From Rotaria macrura (taxonomy: Eukaryota > Rotifera > Eurotatoria > Philodinida > Philodinidae): DNA of 64,000 nucleotides. Made by a program: the position numbers and the translations under genes. Positions 40,626-53,832 of this stretch are shown piece by piece. The stretch is taken from the NCBI GenBank assembly GCA_900239685.1, contig OENT01000346.1, positions 62,001 through 126,000 on the forward strand, written 5' to 3'. The notes beneath the pieces are model-generated. The model searched no databases. It was not told the origin of the DNA and saw only the letters and a program-made list of their open reading frames with translations. Each line of letters opens with the position of its first letter. The first letter of the stretch is position 1.

Positions 40626-40767
40626 CTGTGTAAAATTCTTCATGCATTTGGTAGCCAGAGCTCTTGTTGTTTGTCGTTGTTGGTGATCCTTGTGGAGATG
40701 ATGCTGTTGATCGCTTACGACGTTCATCATCTACCTTCCAACTATGATGTTGTTTGGCACCACGCAT
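40626..40767 (-). CDS. candidate alternative first exon of the stomatin-like gene
   Basis: On the minus strand an ATG at 40767 opens 47 codons, starting MRGAKQHHSWKVDDERRKRS and ending MHEEFYTG. It runs into a good donor (ACAG then GTATCT at 40625). Composition is hydrophilic and basic, unlike the AT-rich background. The exon ends in phase 1, the same as the annotated first exon (39223), so it can splice directly to 38899 and would give a protein of 385 residues, close to podocin. MEC-2/stomatin genes are known for alternative N-termini. It could also be the first exon of some other minus-strand gene, or a chance frame. Confidence 0.4.
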
Positions 40768-42023
40768 GAATAAATTTTGTTCTTTACTTATTTATTTATT
40801 TAATGATTTACTTCTATTTTTTTCTTGTAAACTTTAGAATATCGTTTACTTTTCGTTTATCTGTTCTTTACCCGTGTTGTTTTTTTTTCTCTCTCTCTCT
40901 CAGTTCTACAGCAATAGTGACAAACACTATTGTCAGTAATTATTTATCATATATTCTGGTCCAATAATGATAATAATGATGACAAAGCGGTTATTGTTGT
41001 TGCATGTGGAAAGAACAAATCTAGTACAAAAAAAGAGAAAAGAAAGAAAACGAGTAGTATAATATTCTAAATTACTATATGATGCGATCTTTTCTCGTCG
41101 CTGTGTTAGAATTTAAGTAATAAAAGACAGGGTGACGATCTTGCCGATCAAACAATAGATGACATGGTTACTCTCTTTCACCCACTCTGTGTGTGCGCGC
41201 TCGTATCTCTCTTTTTCTGCTGTCTCTCGAAAGATTTCCTGCGGCTCTCTTTTCTCATTTCATCAACATCCGTACTTTTATTCGTTTATTTTTTTCTCGT
41301 TCGTGCGTATTCCATCTCATATAGATTGAATGCACAATCACACGCACACACACACACACAGACATATATATATATGTGTTAACAATTCTATCTTCGTCGC
41401 GCTTCTCATAAACATTTTCCTTTTTTCGAATACTATATTTTCTCGTTTGTGAACATGCTTTTTGTTATTGATCACGATAATAGCAATGATAATACAACAG
41501 CTTAATCATCGAAAATGGCATTGTAGTTGTTCGCTTTTCTACAAAAGCCATTGGATAAATGTTTTTTTTCTGTTTTATAGATACAATAATATATATATAT
41601 ATAAGAGATACTATCTATGATGAGAATTTCTAGTTATTACGGATAGAACATGATTGGTATGTGTAATGAGTAAAATCGATAGCATACTACTAAATATCAT
41701 ATGCAGAAATGCAAAGTAGGATATCGAGAGAAAAAAACAGAATCCTATTCAAAAGAAATCCAGATGGTTCACTCTAGTATTATTTGTATAACGTGACAAA
41801 GCTAACAGTTGTTGATCTATAATAGAAACGGTGGTATACTTTGGACGATATTGACACGCAGTAGAATGATTTATAGCCATATAAATGTGTAAAATTGCTT
41901 ATCATATAGCACATAGACATGTTGCTTGAAGATTATGTACACATATTCTAATAAGTTATGAATCGAATAAATTGTCACTATGAGAATTTAATATAGACAC
42001 TGAATAGCACTCGATTACACGGG

Positions 42024-42055
<32 letters not shown>

Positions 42056-45000
42056 GCATGTTGTTAGATAGGTTTTACCCTTTGGATAGAAGAAATCTAT
42101 TCTCTCATATGTTGTTCATTATAAGAAAGTCACAGAACTTACTCGATAACAACTATGGTAAAATAGTATGATACATGATTCTTTAAACATGTCGGCAATA
42201 TTTTTATAATGATGATTACACTTCATGAATTTATTTCGTAATAACTAGTTTCTAGTTATAATCTTCTAATCAATGGTAAGAAAAGATTTTCAAGAAAAAA
42301 AAATTGAAAAATGATTATTCCATGAAAAGAAAATTAATTTGTCGACATTCGGACTAAATCCATGGTATAATTGTCAATAGGAATAAGAGAAAAAAACGAG
42401 AGAAAACTAATAATATATTCAAATAAGTATAGATTAACTCTATGTGTAGGCCAAGAACTAATCTTGAATGATGAGTACTCTCGTACGCTAAATTACAATT
42501 TGTTTTTGAGAAGGTTTTCTTCAGTAATGTATTTTTCACTCATATTATCTGCGGTAAAATACCGATACGAGTTCAACCTTTAATTTTCACTCTTGTCTCA
42601 ATGTTTGTAATTAACTATTCGACAAAACACTCTTATTTTCTATTTCCGAGCGATCATTAACGTCTACTTTTCGGATCAAAAAGAGAAGATACACGTCTTG
42701 CATATAGATCAAGCTATTTGATTTTCGTCATAATCGATATAAACCAATACAAATCAAATATATCATTCATATCAAAGATCAATGGAAATAGTTTAATCAA
42801 TCAAAAAAAAATAGCCAGAAAACAACTTACTTTAAGCGAACTCTCCAAGGAATTTAATCAATGAAGTCTGATAAGAATATTACTGCACCGCTAGATAAAA
42901 CGTCCTGACATTGATGTGACTTAAGTATTCTGATAATTTTTTGTTTTTTGTATATAACAACAGTTAAATCATATCTCTTATTATATTTATTGTCATGTAG
43001 AAAACAAAAATACAGAAACGTTATGTTTCTTCATCGACAGTTACTACGTGCGATGAAAAAATTCAATTATTTCTTTTCGGTAGGAATCTGAAAATGCTGG
43101 AGACGAATAATAATTTTTGTTGACTATTGATATAAACATTGCCCAAATTGGGATATACTGGTTTATACACATCGGAATAATGGATTGTTGTCATTATTGA
43201 GAATGGCAGTATCAGGCTGTTTTTTAAAACCCGATGGAGAGAAGAAAGTAACAATCCTAATGCCAGAAGTTATAGCATTTGCTCCATCGATTATTAATAA
43301 TGTATTTTCCATCGGTTAATTCAAATCTTTTTTTTTTTCAATCGAAAATATTTGTTGTCGCGTAAATCTAACTCATGAAATTTATGTCATGATTTACTTT
43401 GATTTTAGTTATTTAGTTTTCGTAGTCGATAAAAAATATGATATTACTGCAAGGGAAACATATCTGATTCACACTTATCACTCATGTTAATTAACTAACT
43501 ATTTACAATATTATGGTGTTTAGTTAAATCTACTATTATCCTAGTACGACTAGTTTTTAGTTTTGTCAGGTGAAATTTATGAAACATTCAAATCAGTTTT
43601 ATACCTTGACCGTTGAAAATCTCATTAAGTTAAGAATAAGACAAATAAATGAAATACAAAAGAAGATTGACGGACTGGTTGACTATACTATAAACTTGCA
43701 CATAGTAGAAAATCTAATTAAATAGAAAAATGCAGAGAAAAATACACATTATATTTCGGAGACGATGATCCATTTCCAATTAGTAAATAGCAGAGAAATT
43801 ATCAAAATAAGAGTTAACTAGATTTGGGTTCGACATCAACATCTATTAACAGATGTTACTTGAACTACGAAAATACTCAATAAATGACGTTCGAATCGAG
43901 ATCTTAAAAGTTCATAATCAAGATCTTCTGTTACAACGAGAATCTTCTAATATAAACGATGTGTATGGTACGAAAGAAAAAAATATTATATTCATTTTCA
44001 TCTGATGAATTCATGAATGAAAGAATCCGTACTATATGTTATCGATTGTATACAGAAAGTATTGCTAAAATGAATTAGTTGATTAAGAAGTCAATTATTT
44101 ACCATGTGAATTAACTCTCACTTGATTATATTCGATGTACATCGTAGATGTTATTTTAAGTTCATTCTTCTTCACATTGACAGAGCATCGGATATGATTG
44201 CCAGCCGATTTTCAGAGAGATAAAACAGTTGTAATAAACTTTTGTGTAGACAATCGATAAGATTGTATTTGGATTGTTTTTCGGCTATGAATTGACTCGG
44301 CAAATATTCTCTTCGATCTGATCTCCGTACGATGATTTCGTTGTCGACTCGATGAAATCAGATGTAATCAGCAAAGACCATGAATACTGCGTAATACAAA
44401 AAGAAAAATATAAATCTCCGTGATTTGTCCTAATTTTTTCCGATGATTGAATCAAGCAATCGGAATAAGTTCAAGTTACTTTCTTCTCCTTTGTTTTTTG
44501 AAGTCACGTTTTTCATTTATTCGAGCTACAGAATTGTTAGCAACCTTTCTTTTATGATTCATGCATAGCATATATTTACTACGTATATATATATATATAT
44601 GTATGTATGCGTCTATATTTTTAATTCCATGCTAATCAACTCTGGTTTGAATCACGAGTGTCAGATTGCTGATAGCTATTACTGAGTCGACGATAGATAT
44701 GAATCTCTTGTCGAGCAGTTGTAATTGCATTTTTTTGTTACGATCATAGTAACAACTAACGTCGAAGTCAATAAATCGAAACAAACTACATCTAATGAAT
44801 ACTTTTCTAGCATTGAAATAAATCTTCGATTGGTGACAATGACTTCTATATAGGTGACAAACTACTTGCAGTTCCAATAATTCGTTATCTTTAAGTCGAG
44901 TTAAGGAATGTATGATCAATAAACTAAATAATTCTTTTGCATTATAATTGTTACAATCGATTCTAATAACTGATAGTGTCGGTTCATTTAAAAATAATTA

Positions 45001-46853
45001 AGCTTCAACTAGTACTGTTCCGTGCGATAGTACTGTATTCATCTTTGTCAATACTTTCATACTGGTTTTTACATCGTTCTATCTTTCTTTCGTTTGAAAT
45101 TCGACACCAATTATTTTGTGTTCTGTTTGCACATGGAACTGTATTAGCTAACGCATCTGTTCCTATGGATCTCACAGATGATGTTTCTATCAGTCAACAT
45201 GGTTTTTAAAATTATACCAACCAAAACCATAAAACGAGTGTCCGTTCATTCTGATGATTAAAAACAGTTGGCTTAGCTGATGTGTCACCGTCTTCTTTTA
45301 TTTACACTCAACGTGTTCATACAATCTACAAATAGTATCGACAGTAGAATGGGATGGAACGCTAACAGCAGTATCCAGTGAGGGCTGGACAACATTTTCA
45401 AAAGAACGAGATATTGTTTCATTTACAGCAGAAATGTATCACCCTAATGAAATCAAGCGATACTACTTTTTCAAGAAACAGACTTCATTTTCGATGCAAC
45501 TATTTCAAATAACAATCATGGATCAATCTCTTCTTTCATAAGGACAAGTCAATAGATGGTCGTTCGTTTTCTTTTTCATCTAATAGATGAATCAATTGCA
45601 GTAGAAATAGAATTTTATGACGTAAGAATACCTTATCTATTTCTATCTTGAAAAAAGAAGAAGTCATACGGCACATACAAAGATATTAACTGTAAACAGA
45701 GTGAGCCACAGATATGTACATTTATTTTGACTTTTTTCATTTCTCCTAACTTGCTTTTCGTGCAGAGCTTTATACGAAATGAACCATATCTGCTGGCAAA
45801 CAAACAATTTCCCGATCGATTGGTTCTCTCATTCACGAGTCGATGTCATTATTGCAAAATGTTAAAAGAAAAGAACTATTTCTTCTATTTAGTTAATCTT
45901 ATCTTTGCTGACGTCATAATAATTACAGATACCTATAAATAACTGATGCTTGTAATTTTATGATAATGACCACACTATCTCTTATTAGTTTTTTTTATTA
46001 GTGTCATTGGAACTTACCTATTAATTTTCATTTTTATCGTAACTAAACAACATGAAAAAATTTTCTCACATTGGTACAATTTAAAACAACTAAATTACAC
46101 CTAGAGCTTATGTGTAATTTCAATAATGATCTGAAGAACTCTTCAATAAAGAAATCTGAGCATATCCTAGTTATTTGTCTAATGCCAAAAACATTCAAGT
46201 GTGAACATTGTTTCCATGACGGATAACAGGTGGACGTGTTCATTGTTTGATCGAAATTAGATCTCAATCATATGTACGTAGTATACTAACGATTATGCCT
46301 ATACCTGATTCATGTCTTGATTTCCATTAGAAAACATCAAGTTTTCATACGTTAAGAATGTCTCCAAGAATATTTTTCATTACTGAAAATTTTCAACATC
46401 GTCACCCTTTTCCCTTCTTTCTCATAGTTTTTCTTAAATGAAATATCTGATTGCCATTCTTTTTCGTCTTATCTAATTAGTTAAGTACTTGTACAGCCGA
46501 CCGAATGTATCGATATGGTTGCCTCCATGTCCACAATTAATACTCATTCAAATTTATGAGAGACTAATGTGGAAAAAAAAAGAATCATTGATTTTGAATA
46601 CTGTAGACTAGCATATTGACATCAAATTTCGCGAACGTAAAAGATTCAGATCAACATAATTTCTTCACGAAAGATTGCTTTCAAATCGATTAGATGTCTC
46701 TATCTATTCGAACATAAATTTTCGTCTTCTTTATTAGTGGTGTGTTCACATGACGGCCTACGTTCTTCTTTCTCTCTCTACATATCTATGTATATATATA
46801 AGTAAATAGACATTTGTAAAACAGACTTATTTTCTGTTCGATAGTTCTAAACA
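40768..46853. other. gene-poor stretch, about 6 kb
   Basis: AT-rich with simple repeats, including CA and TA runs at 41340-41375 and a TA run at 42024-42055. Frames at 44632-44919, 44976-45209 and 45727-45942 have no family resemblance or consistent splice sites. No RNA gene was seen. A TATA-like run around 46790-46801 precedes the next gene. Confidence 0.45.
42024..42055. repeat. (TA)n microsatellite
   Basis: Nearly uninterrupted TA run with one CA interruption. Confidence 0.85.
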
Positions 46854-47406
46854 ATGCCTGCTTTTACAAAGGATAAATTTGTTAAACATGTTCCAACACC
46901 GACTCGGTAAAACTCTATTTCTTAAAATTAATGTCACTTATTTTCTAACTACCATCGATATAGTATTCATCCAAGATCTTTGGGTACCAGTGATGTTAAA
47001 CGACTAGGTCCAATTCGAAGAATAAGCACAAAACATATGCATACACAGTGTAAACTATTTTTATTGTAATTATTAAACTAGCAAAACTTATGCGTTGATT
47101 TAGCAATAGAAACTCAAACTGTACTTGCCTGTCTGATTCTCAACAATGCATGTAAAAAAGTTGATGAAGGAACACAAACTGTATGTTTTTCAAAATTAGT
47201 AGATTTAAACATTTTTATCTATTTTCATTTTTAGAATGATGATGTTCATAATGATGATCAACATCCAATAGCTACAAGCTTTACGTCAAATTTAATCAGA
47301 TTTTTAGTATGTATAAATTTATATTTAAATTCATTTAATCGATTTCATTAAACTCTAGGGTCGAAAGATTGCTTCATTTGTAGAAATCTTCAACAGCTTG
47401 AAATAG
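46854..47406 (+). CDS. five-exon gene for a 111-residue protein with two TQT motifs
   Basis: Five small exons (46854-46906, 46964-47049, 47104-47180, 47235-47306, 47359-47406, TAG) are separated by introns of 52-57 nt with GT-AG borders. All phases agree, giving 111 residues. It starts MPAFTKDKFVKHVPTPTR, continues IHPRSLGTSDVKRLGPIRR, and ends GRKIASFVEIFNSLK. I do not recognise the family. Two TQT tripeptides (SIETQTV and DEGTQTND, about 25 residues apart) match the core of dynein light chain LC8-binding motifs, so a dimerising LC8-bound role is possible but speculative. There is no signal peptide or membrane helix. An acceptor-like TTTTCTGTTCGATAG lies about ten bases before the ATG, as for other genes here. 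AATAAA at 47491-47496 supports the 3' end. The regular intron sizes and phase closure are the main evidence for a real gene. Confidence 0.75.
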
Positions 47407-50059
47407 ATACTACTTGAAAAATAAAAAATTTCTTTTTTTATATATTTATTTATTTCGTTATTTTTTCAATGAATTCATTCATTTCTGTTCAATAAAAGTT
47501 TTATTTAAAATGTACTAAAATTCTTCATTGTGTCAATTATATCTGTATAAGAATATTGGCATGGAACATGACGAATCCATAACTTGATTGTTTAAGAATG
47601 TATCTCATGATATACATTCTTAAAAGTAGAATATTATGACAAACACAAGAATTTTACTTTTTTTTTCTTTCGACATTATACATAGATCTATTGAATAAAC
47701 TATAATTGTTTCACTCGTATTTTCAATCAATAGAATTTTCAAACATCTTTTATAAATACAATATTACTCTTCTTGAACGATTAATCCAGTAGTTTCTCTT
47801 TCGCATCCATTTACTATTGCGTTTTAGTTTTGAATCTAATTAAAGTATGTAATCATATTGCATGTTACAACACCATCAGCAATACTCTCGTTGCCTACGC
47901 ACAAATGTTAATTGTTTTGCTTACAAACGAAAGATTCGAAACGATCGACAACGATTAGAAATAGAAAAATATCTTTAATGACAAATGTCATTCTAAACAG
48001 GGATGCGCATGCGTCATCGTGATTCATTTTCATGAATAATTCATTATTTTAATTATTATCCAACTAAATCAATAGGAAAAAACGAGGTTATGTTATTAAC
48101 GAAAACTATTGACCAGATAGTGTTGTTGATTGCAATTGAATAACAATTGATGAACAGTATTCTTTATCTCATACATACAGCATCACCATTTCAGTTCAAA
48201 TTCAAAATAGGAACTAATGACAAACAAGTTTGCAGAGAAAACTTTGGACCAGCCATAGCTTTGGCTTGCTATAAAATGTCGACTACTGACAATATTGACC
48301 TATTGATATTTTAATAAATTACCAAACGAGTTACTACGAACACTTCTGTCGAGTGCTATGAACGATTGAAGAGAATGTTCGTAGACTATGAGGAACAACA
48401 TTGAATTGCATTCTTTCTCTCATGCATTGATTTGATTCCATAAGTAGATTAGTAAATCACAATAGTTAACAATTCACTCATGACATAGGATATCATTGAT
48501 TATTCAAAAATAATCGTATCGATGAACAGACTAAACAAATAAAATAGATTCGTGTCAGCGATATACAAGGCTCTGTCGAATTCCAATCTATAATCGAATT
48601 TCTTTTTCTTCGAGTCACTATTACCCTAAGTAAGATTAGTGATGGATTTAAAAAGTAATACTAGCTCACAAAAAGAACCATTTAATTTTCTTGTATTTAC
48701 TGAGTGAAATGGTAATCTATGACATATTGAACAATCAGTTGTTTACATTAAATTAGTTCAACTCGAGCCTACAATTATATGTGTGCTAAGTTTTGAAAAA
48801 TATTATACTGTACTCTAAGTATTTGGTTTGATTTATAAGTAGAAGAACATCGGGTTTCGATTACCGTTTGGATTATTAAACGATAGTTCTTATTTATGAA
48901 CTATGACTCGTCGTCCTTCACATTTCAGTGATGTTCTCAGTAAATAGCTCAGATATCTTCAGTATATTTATATTTTTAAATGCTCGTATTGATTTTCAAG
49001 AAGAATAAATTTGTCGTTGACATTCGTTCTATTTACAAAACTTTCAATAGTAACACGGTAATTCGATATTCTTCTGATTGACAAAACTAAGAAGGATACT
49101 ATATAACAACATTGTTTTGCACACTTATTCTGAATAAATCACCTTGCAAATTAGAGAATCCAAGGTTTCTATGATGGTCCAATGATTTTGAAGGTTTCCA
49201 ATCAAGTTCGATAGATTCTGTGGAAAATATTTTTTCTCAAATCTCACAAATATGCAAAAGAAACTTCTCGAGACGCCAAAGATCTTCTTAGCTTAGTATA
49301 ATCTCGGGAAATCATTTACCTTCGATACTCGAGTTCATGATTAGCTGATTTTCCAGGTTGGAAAATTTTATTTGAATTGAATATTCTACTAAAAATAGCA
49401 AGTTCAACTTCTATTATGTACTCTCAGTCTCATGACACTATGTGCACAGCGTACATGTTCTCTTCACTCATCGCCTGACTCAGGTACTAACAACAGCTTC
49501 TTTGATCATGCAATCCTTTTACAAATTATTTTCAATATTTTTACACTGTAAAAATCTTGGGAGATTTTCAATGTCATGCGGAGTTTATCATCGAATGATA
49601 TAAAACATAATGTATTTAATCGTCTTCTGCAGAAAGAGAACAGCAACGTATTGACAAACCTTCTCTCGTCATAAAAACATTTTGTCCAATAAAGTTCTTT
49701 GTGGGCTTTTTTTTATCTCAGTCAAAAAAAAGATGACACATCTAATGGAGTTAAATCAAGGTTGGACCCGATCATTGATCTTTTTTTCTGCAGATTTTAT
49801 ATCTAAATAGAAACTAGTCAAAAAATCTTCAATATTTCACGTCCTATGCTTGTGTTCAATTGAATGATTTCTATTTAAAAACAATAAATTCAATGAAGAA
49901 AAGATATCAGGTTGTAGATATTATCGTTTTTATAATTCATGTTATATTAACAACAAATCAGGAAAAAAAACGAATAAATAAGAAAAATATCAGCACCAGA
50001 ATATATGTTGTATGAGATTCAACAAATAGAAAACAAAAAACAAAGAGAGATTTTTCATT
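47407..50059. other. intergenic, no gene seen
   Basis: 3' UTR of the small gene (AATAAA at 47491), then about 2.5 kb of AT-rich sequence with frequent stops on both strands. No repeats or RNA genes recognised. Confidence 0.5.
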
Positions 50060-53000
50060 TTACGAAGTCATTGGTTGGAATCTTTGCATATAAAAATGAC
50101 AATTAGAACAATATGCTCCGACTTGATTATTTATCGAAAAACGTTTATGACACAATGTACATTCACTTAAACCAATAGGAATATCATTTGATGATGTTGG
50201 TGATGATGACGATGACGATGATGATGATGGTGTATCGGAATCGGAAGAGTCTGACGTTGTTGTTTGTTGTTGCTGAATTTTTCTTAGAAACGAATGAATT
50301 AAATGTTCCGATGGTGGTTCATCAGTATCATCAGATGTTGGAACAATTAATGAAACATTGTCAGAAAATTTCACATTCTTTTTTGGACGTGAAATCTTTG
50401 ATGTCGACGAAAGTATTGAAGTTATTCGTGATGTATTATTATCATAAATATTTTCATGTTTTTTAACATTTTTTTCTAACGGTTTAAATGTTGATGTCAA
50501 TGAATTTGTCGATGGATTGAATCTTGTTAAATTTTCTTGTTCTCCTATTTGTCGTTTTTGTAATGAACGTATACGTAATAGTAAACTGTTCTTTTTTGTT
50601 CGAGCATATATTGATATACCATTATTATGATTATCATTGAAATTAAGAATTTGTTCAACAAGTAATAGAGCTTGTTGACATGATTCTAATGCTGATGAAT
50701 AATTACTACTACTTTCATATTTTAATGATTGTTCAAAATAATGTTCTATTGTTGCATATGTCATATCAAGATGATTATCGTCTAAAGAAATATGAATATA
50801 TATATATATATTTTTTTTTTAAATAAAATTGGAACAAGAAATCAGAAGAATGAATTTGAAGTTTAGTATCAACAAGTGAAAAAATGATTTTATTTTTCTT
50901 GAGATACGAACAGATTTTCGAACAATGGTTATCTAAGAATAATTAAAACACTCATGTTCTCTTTCTCGTTGATGTAAATCATTACGACTAAGTTCAAGAG
51001 AGAGAATGTGCTCAACTGAAGATCTTAAAAGATATTATATAATATGGTTAGGAGAAACGCTTGATGCACTTCCATCAATTCTTCTAGAAAGATCTTGTCA
51101 AATTGGCATGATGTTCTTTTTTTTTAATCTGAAACTTTTATTATTCATTTCATTAACAGGAACGTTACACGTTTAATACCTTGAAAACTAATCATCTATC
51201 TCGAACAGTATTCTTTGATCTAGTTATTCAAGAATTTGATTCCAAAAGAGAAACGTCATAGTCTGACATATCTTTTCTCATACAAGAAAATGTGGCCATG
51301 TATTACTACCATAGGTTGAAGCTCTATCGAGAATTCTAAAAGTGCATATTATTCAAGTAGAAAATATCGCATATTATCGACGAAAATTATGTGCGAACTA
51401 AACATTTATATTATCAATAGAATATCAGACATTAACCTATCTTCACATAGATTTATCTTAATTTTGATAATTATGACGGAAGTGAACTTCTTTTCTCTTT
51501 TTTTTTGTCCAAGGGACAGAAAAAGATTCGATTAGCAAGTCTATCTCGTTGAATGTAAAGGTCAACATACATTTTTGCTTTAAAGAAACACATGTAAACT
51601 AAATTTCAAATTGCAAATATCATTTATAAATATTAATAGTACGTATATTTTCATAGCTAATCTTTTTTTTCTATTCTTTAAAAATTATAGAATACATTTT
51701 GTCATTTTTCTTTTCAAAAAGAAAAAGGCCAATTATATTCTGTTATGAAAGAATACAATGATGCATTGAAATTTAACATCTATTCTATCATTATATAATC
51801 TTCTATATAGAAATTTACGCCTACTTTATTTTTACTATACGTAACTAGAGTTATTCATTACAGAAATTTTCTTTTCGTTGACTTATGAACATTCAATCAA
51901 TATAAACATGTTCGACATACTCATGATACGTTCTGTTTGCTTAATTAAACCATCCACAATTGTTTGTTCATTGTCAATAAGACTATCTCTTGGACTTCCG
52001 TCACTTGATTCATCATTGATTCCACTACTTAAGCCAGAATCACGTTGGGAAGAAGCAGATGAATCTCCACTTGATGATGCATCCTCACGTTGTCGTGTTC
52101 CTATTTGAATATTTCGATGTCGTACATGAACAATTGGAGAAGATGTTGCTGACGATGATAAAGATGTTGTATCGGATAATGCTTCTTTTTTTAATAATAA
52201 TTGTTGCTGCATAATTTTAACAACTTTTTCTTGATTAATATATGTATTATTGGTTGTTGTTGTTGATGATGATTGAGGCATAAATAACATCGATGAAGTA
52301 AGTGTAGCAAAAGATGATATACTATGAAGATTTTCTAATGAATAGGATTGATGTTTGAATTTGTCTTGTGTTTTTGTAGTCATGAAATCTTTTGTATGGT
52401 GATTATTCGATAAAGTAGTTTGTTCTAATCGTTTTTCTTCAGGTATAGCTATAAATATAAGACGTAATCGGTCGGGTGTTATTTTCTAATCATGTAAGAT
52501 AAATGACAAGAAGAAAAAAAAATCGACAGCAGAACAAGACAAATACATTTACTGTTCATCCCTGTTACTAGAGTTTTTTTTTTCTTTTTCTTCGTTCTCA
52601 TCTTGTACAGTCGAACAGAGGTAACCACGCCACAATACAGATATTCATAATAGGACAAAAAAAAATAATCATCAGACGAGGCCTACCATTGTAATTGTGT
52701 ACACAGAATAGCTTGCACCAGTTATGATGCAATATATATATATATACATATATATATAGGCGAAAGAGAAATTGAATAATATAACTACGAAGTCATTTCA
52801 AGTCTTTCTCTCATTATCGATTATAAAAAAAAGTACTTACAATTCTTAGTATTCGTTTGTATCACCGTACGTTTAAGTAATTGACTTATATCGACTGGAT
52901 TTCGTTCGGGATTTGCATATATGAAAAGAAACGGTTGCAAATGAAAGTCAATACATTTTCTTCTAACGGCATGCCAATCCGTTAATACAACAATATTTCC

Positions 53001-53832
53001 ATCGAAGCAAAATAACCATTTCAATGTTGTATGATCGTAGGAAAAAAATACTTCAAGTGTACCACCATAAAAACATATGAGACCAATTAAATTAAGTTGT
53101 TTAATACGAGCATCGTCTATGGTCACATCATAAAACAACTGTAAAAAAATAAAAAACAATAGAAATAGATTAGTAATTTTGATAATAAGAAAAAACTTCG
53201 TTTATTTACTTCATGTAAATTAATCAAAGGATCAATAATGGAAATAAAATCTTCTACATCACTTGTGGTACAATGATATGAACTCCAGTCGATAGCAATA
53301 GAAACTAGAAATTCAAATTAATACGTACAATTATCAATTATAGATTCTCTTGTTATACCTAAATCGGGAACATTGGTTAATAATAAAACATTTCTTTGTT
53401 GATATCCACAATTACATGAGAAACAATCGTTTGATTGATCAAATTCAAATTGACTTATCGATGCTAGATACAGAAGTTGTGCAAATGATCTTTTTAAATG
53501 TCTCGTTTCAATTTGTTTTATTAGTTGACTAAGAAAAAGAAAATATATTTATTTTTTCAATATTCCTATTAACAAAACAAAAAAAGCTTCACACTTATTT
53601 ACCAGAAGATAGTTGCATCAACTTGATAAACTGTTCGAGTAACTATTTTCGTATTATCAAACGTTTGCTGCTGTCGAGAACAACAGTTCACATTAGTACA
53701 TCGACGCTATATATTAATATACATATATATACATAAATGTACAATTAATAAATAAAACTAATAGAAAGCAATATACATACAACTTGTACAAGATTCATGA
53801 GATGGACATAACTACCAACAAAATAATATGAT
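50060..53832 (-). CDS. USP53/USP54: USP53/USP54-like (echinus family) protein, 3' part; probable pseudo-deubiquitinase
   Basis: Seven minus-strand exons (53832-53781, 53706-53603, 53528-53359, 53304-53210, 53138-52841, 52448-51921, 50781-50060, TAA) join in phase to about 656 residues. The C-terminal half of a USP fold matches vertebrate USP53/54: TRTVYQVDATIFCQLIKQIE, then NDCFSCNCGYQQRNVLLL, NLIGLICFYGGTLEVFF, and FHLQPFLFIYANPERNPV. Where active USPs and USP54 have the catalytic His (YYGKHYSTFFF), this protein has YGGTLEVFF, and the following FDD reads FDG. A Ser-rich region follows. An MIT-like helical stretch (YFEQSLKYESSSNYSSALES) corresponds to one in USP54. There is a PP1-docking-like KNVKFSD, and a final CxxC...CxxC (CTLCHKRF, YCSNC). 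I could not find the N-terminal Cys-box exons, which should lie above 53832. The gene is therefore incomplete or truncated at its 5' end. Confidence 0.87.
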
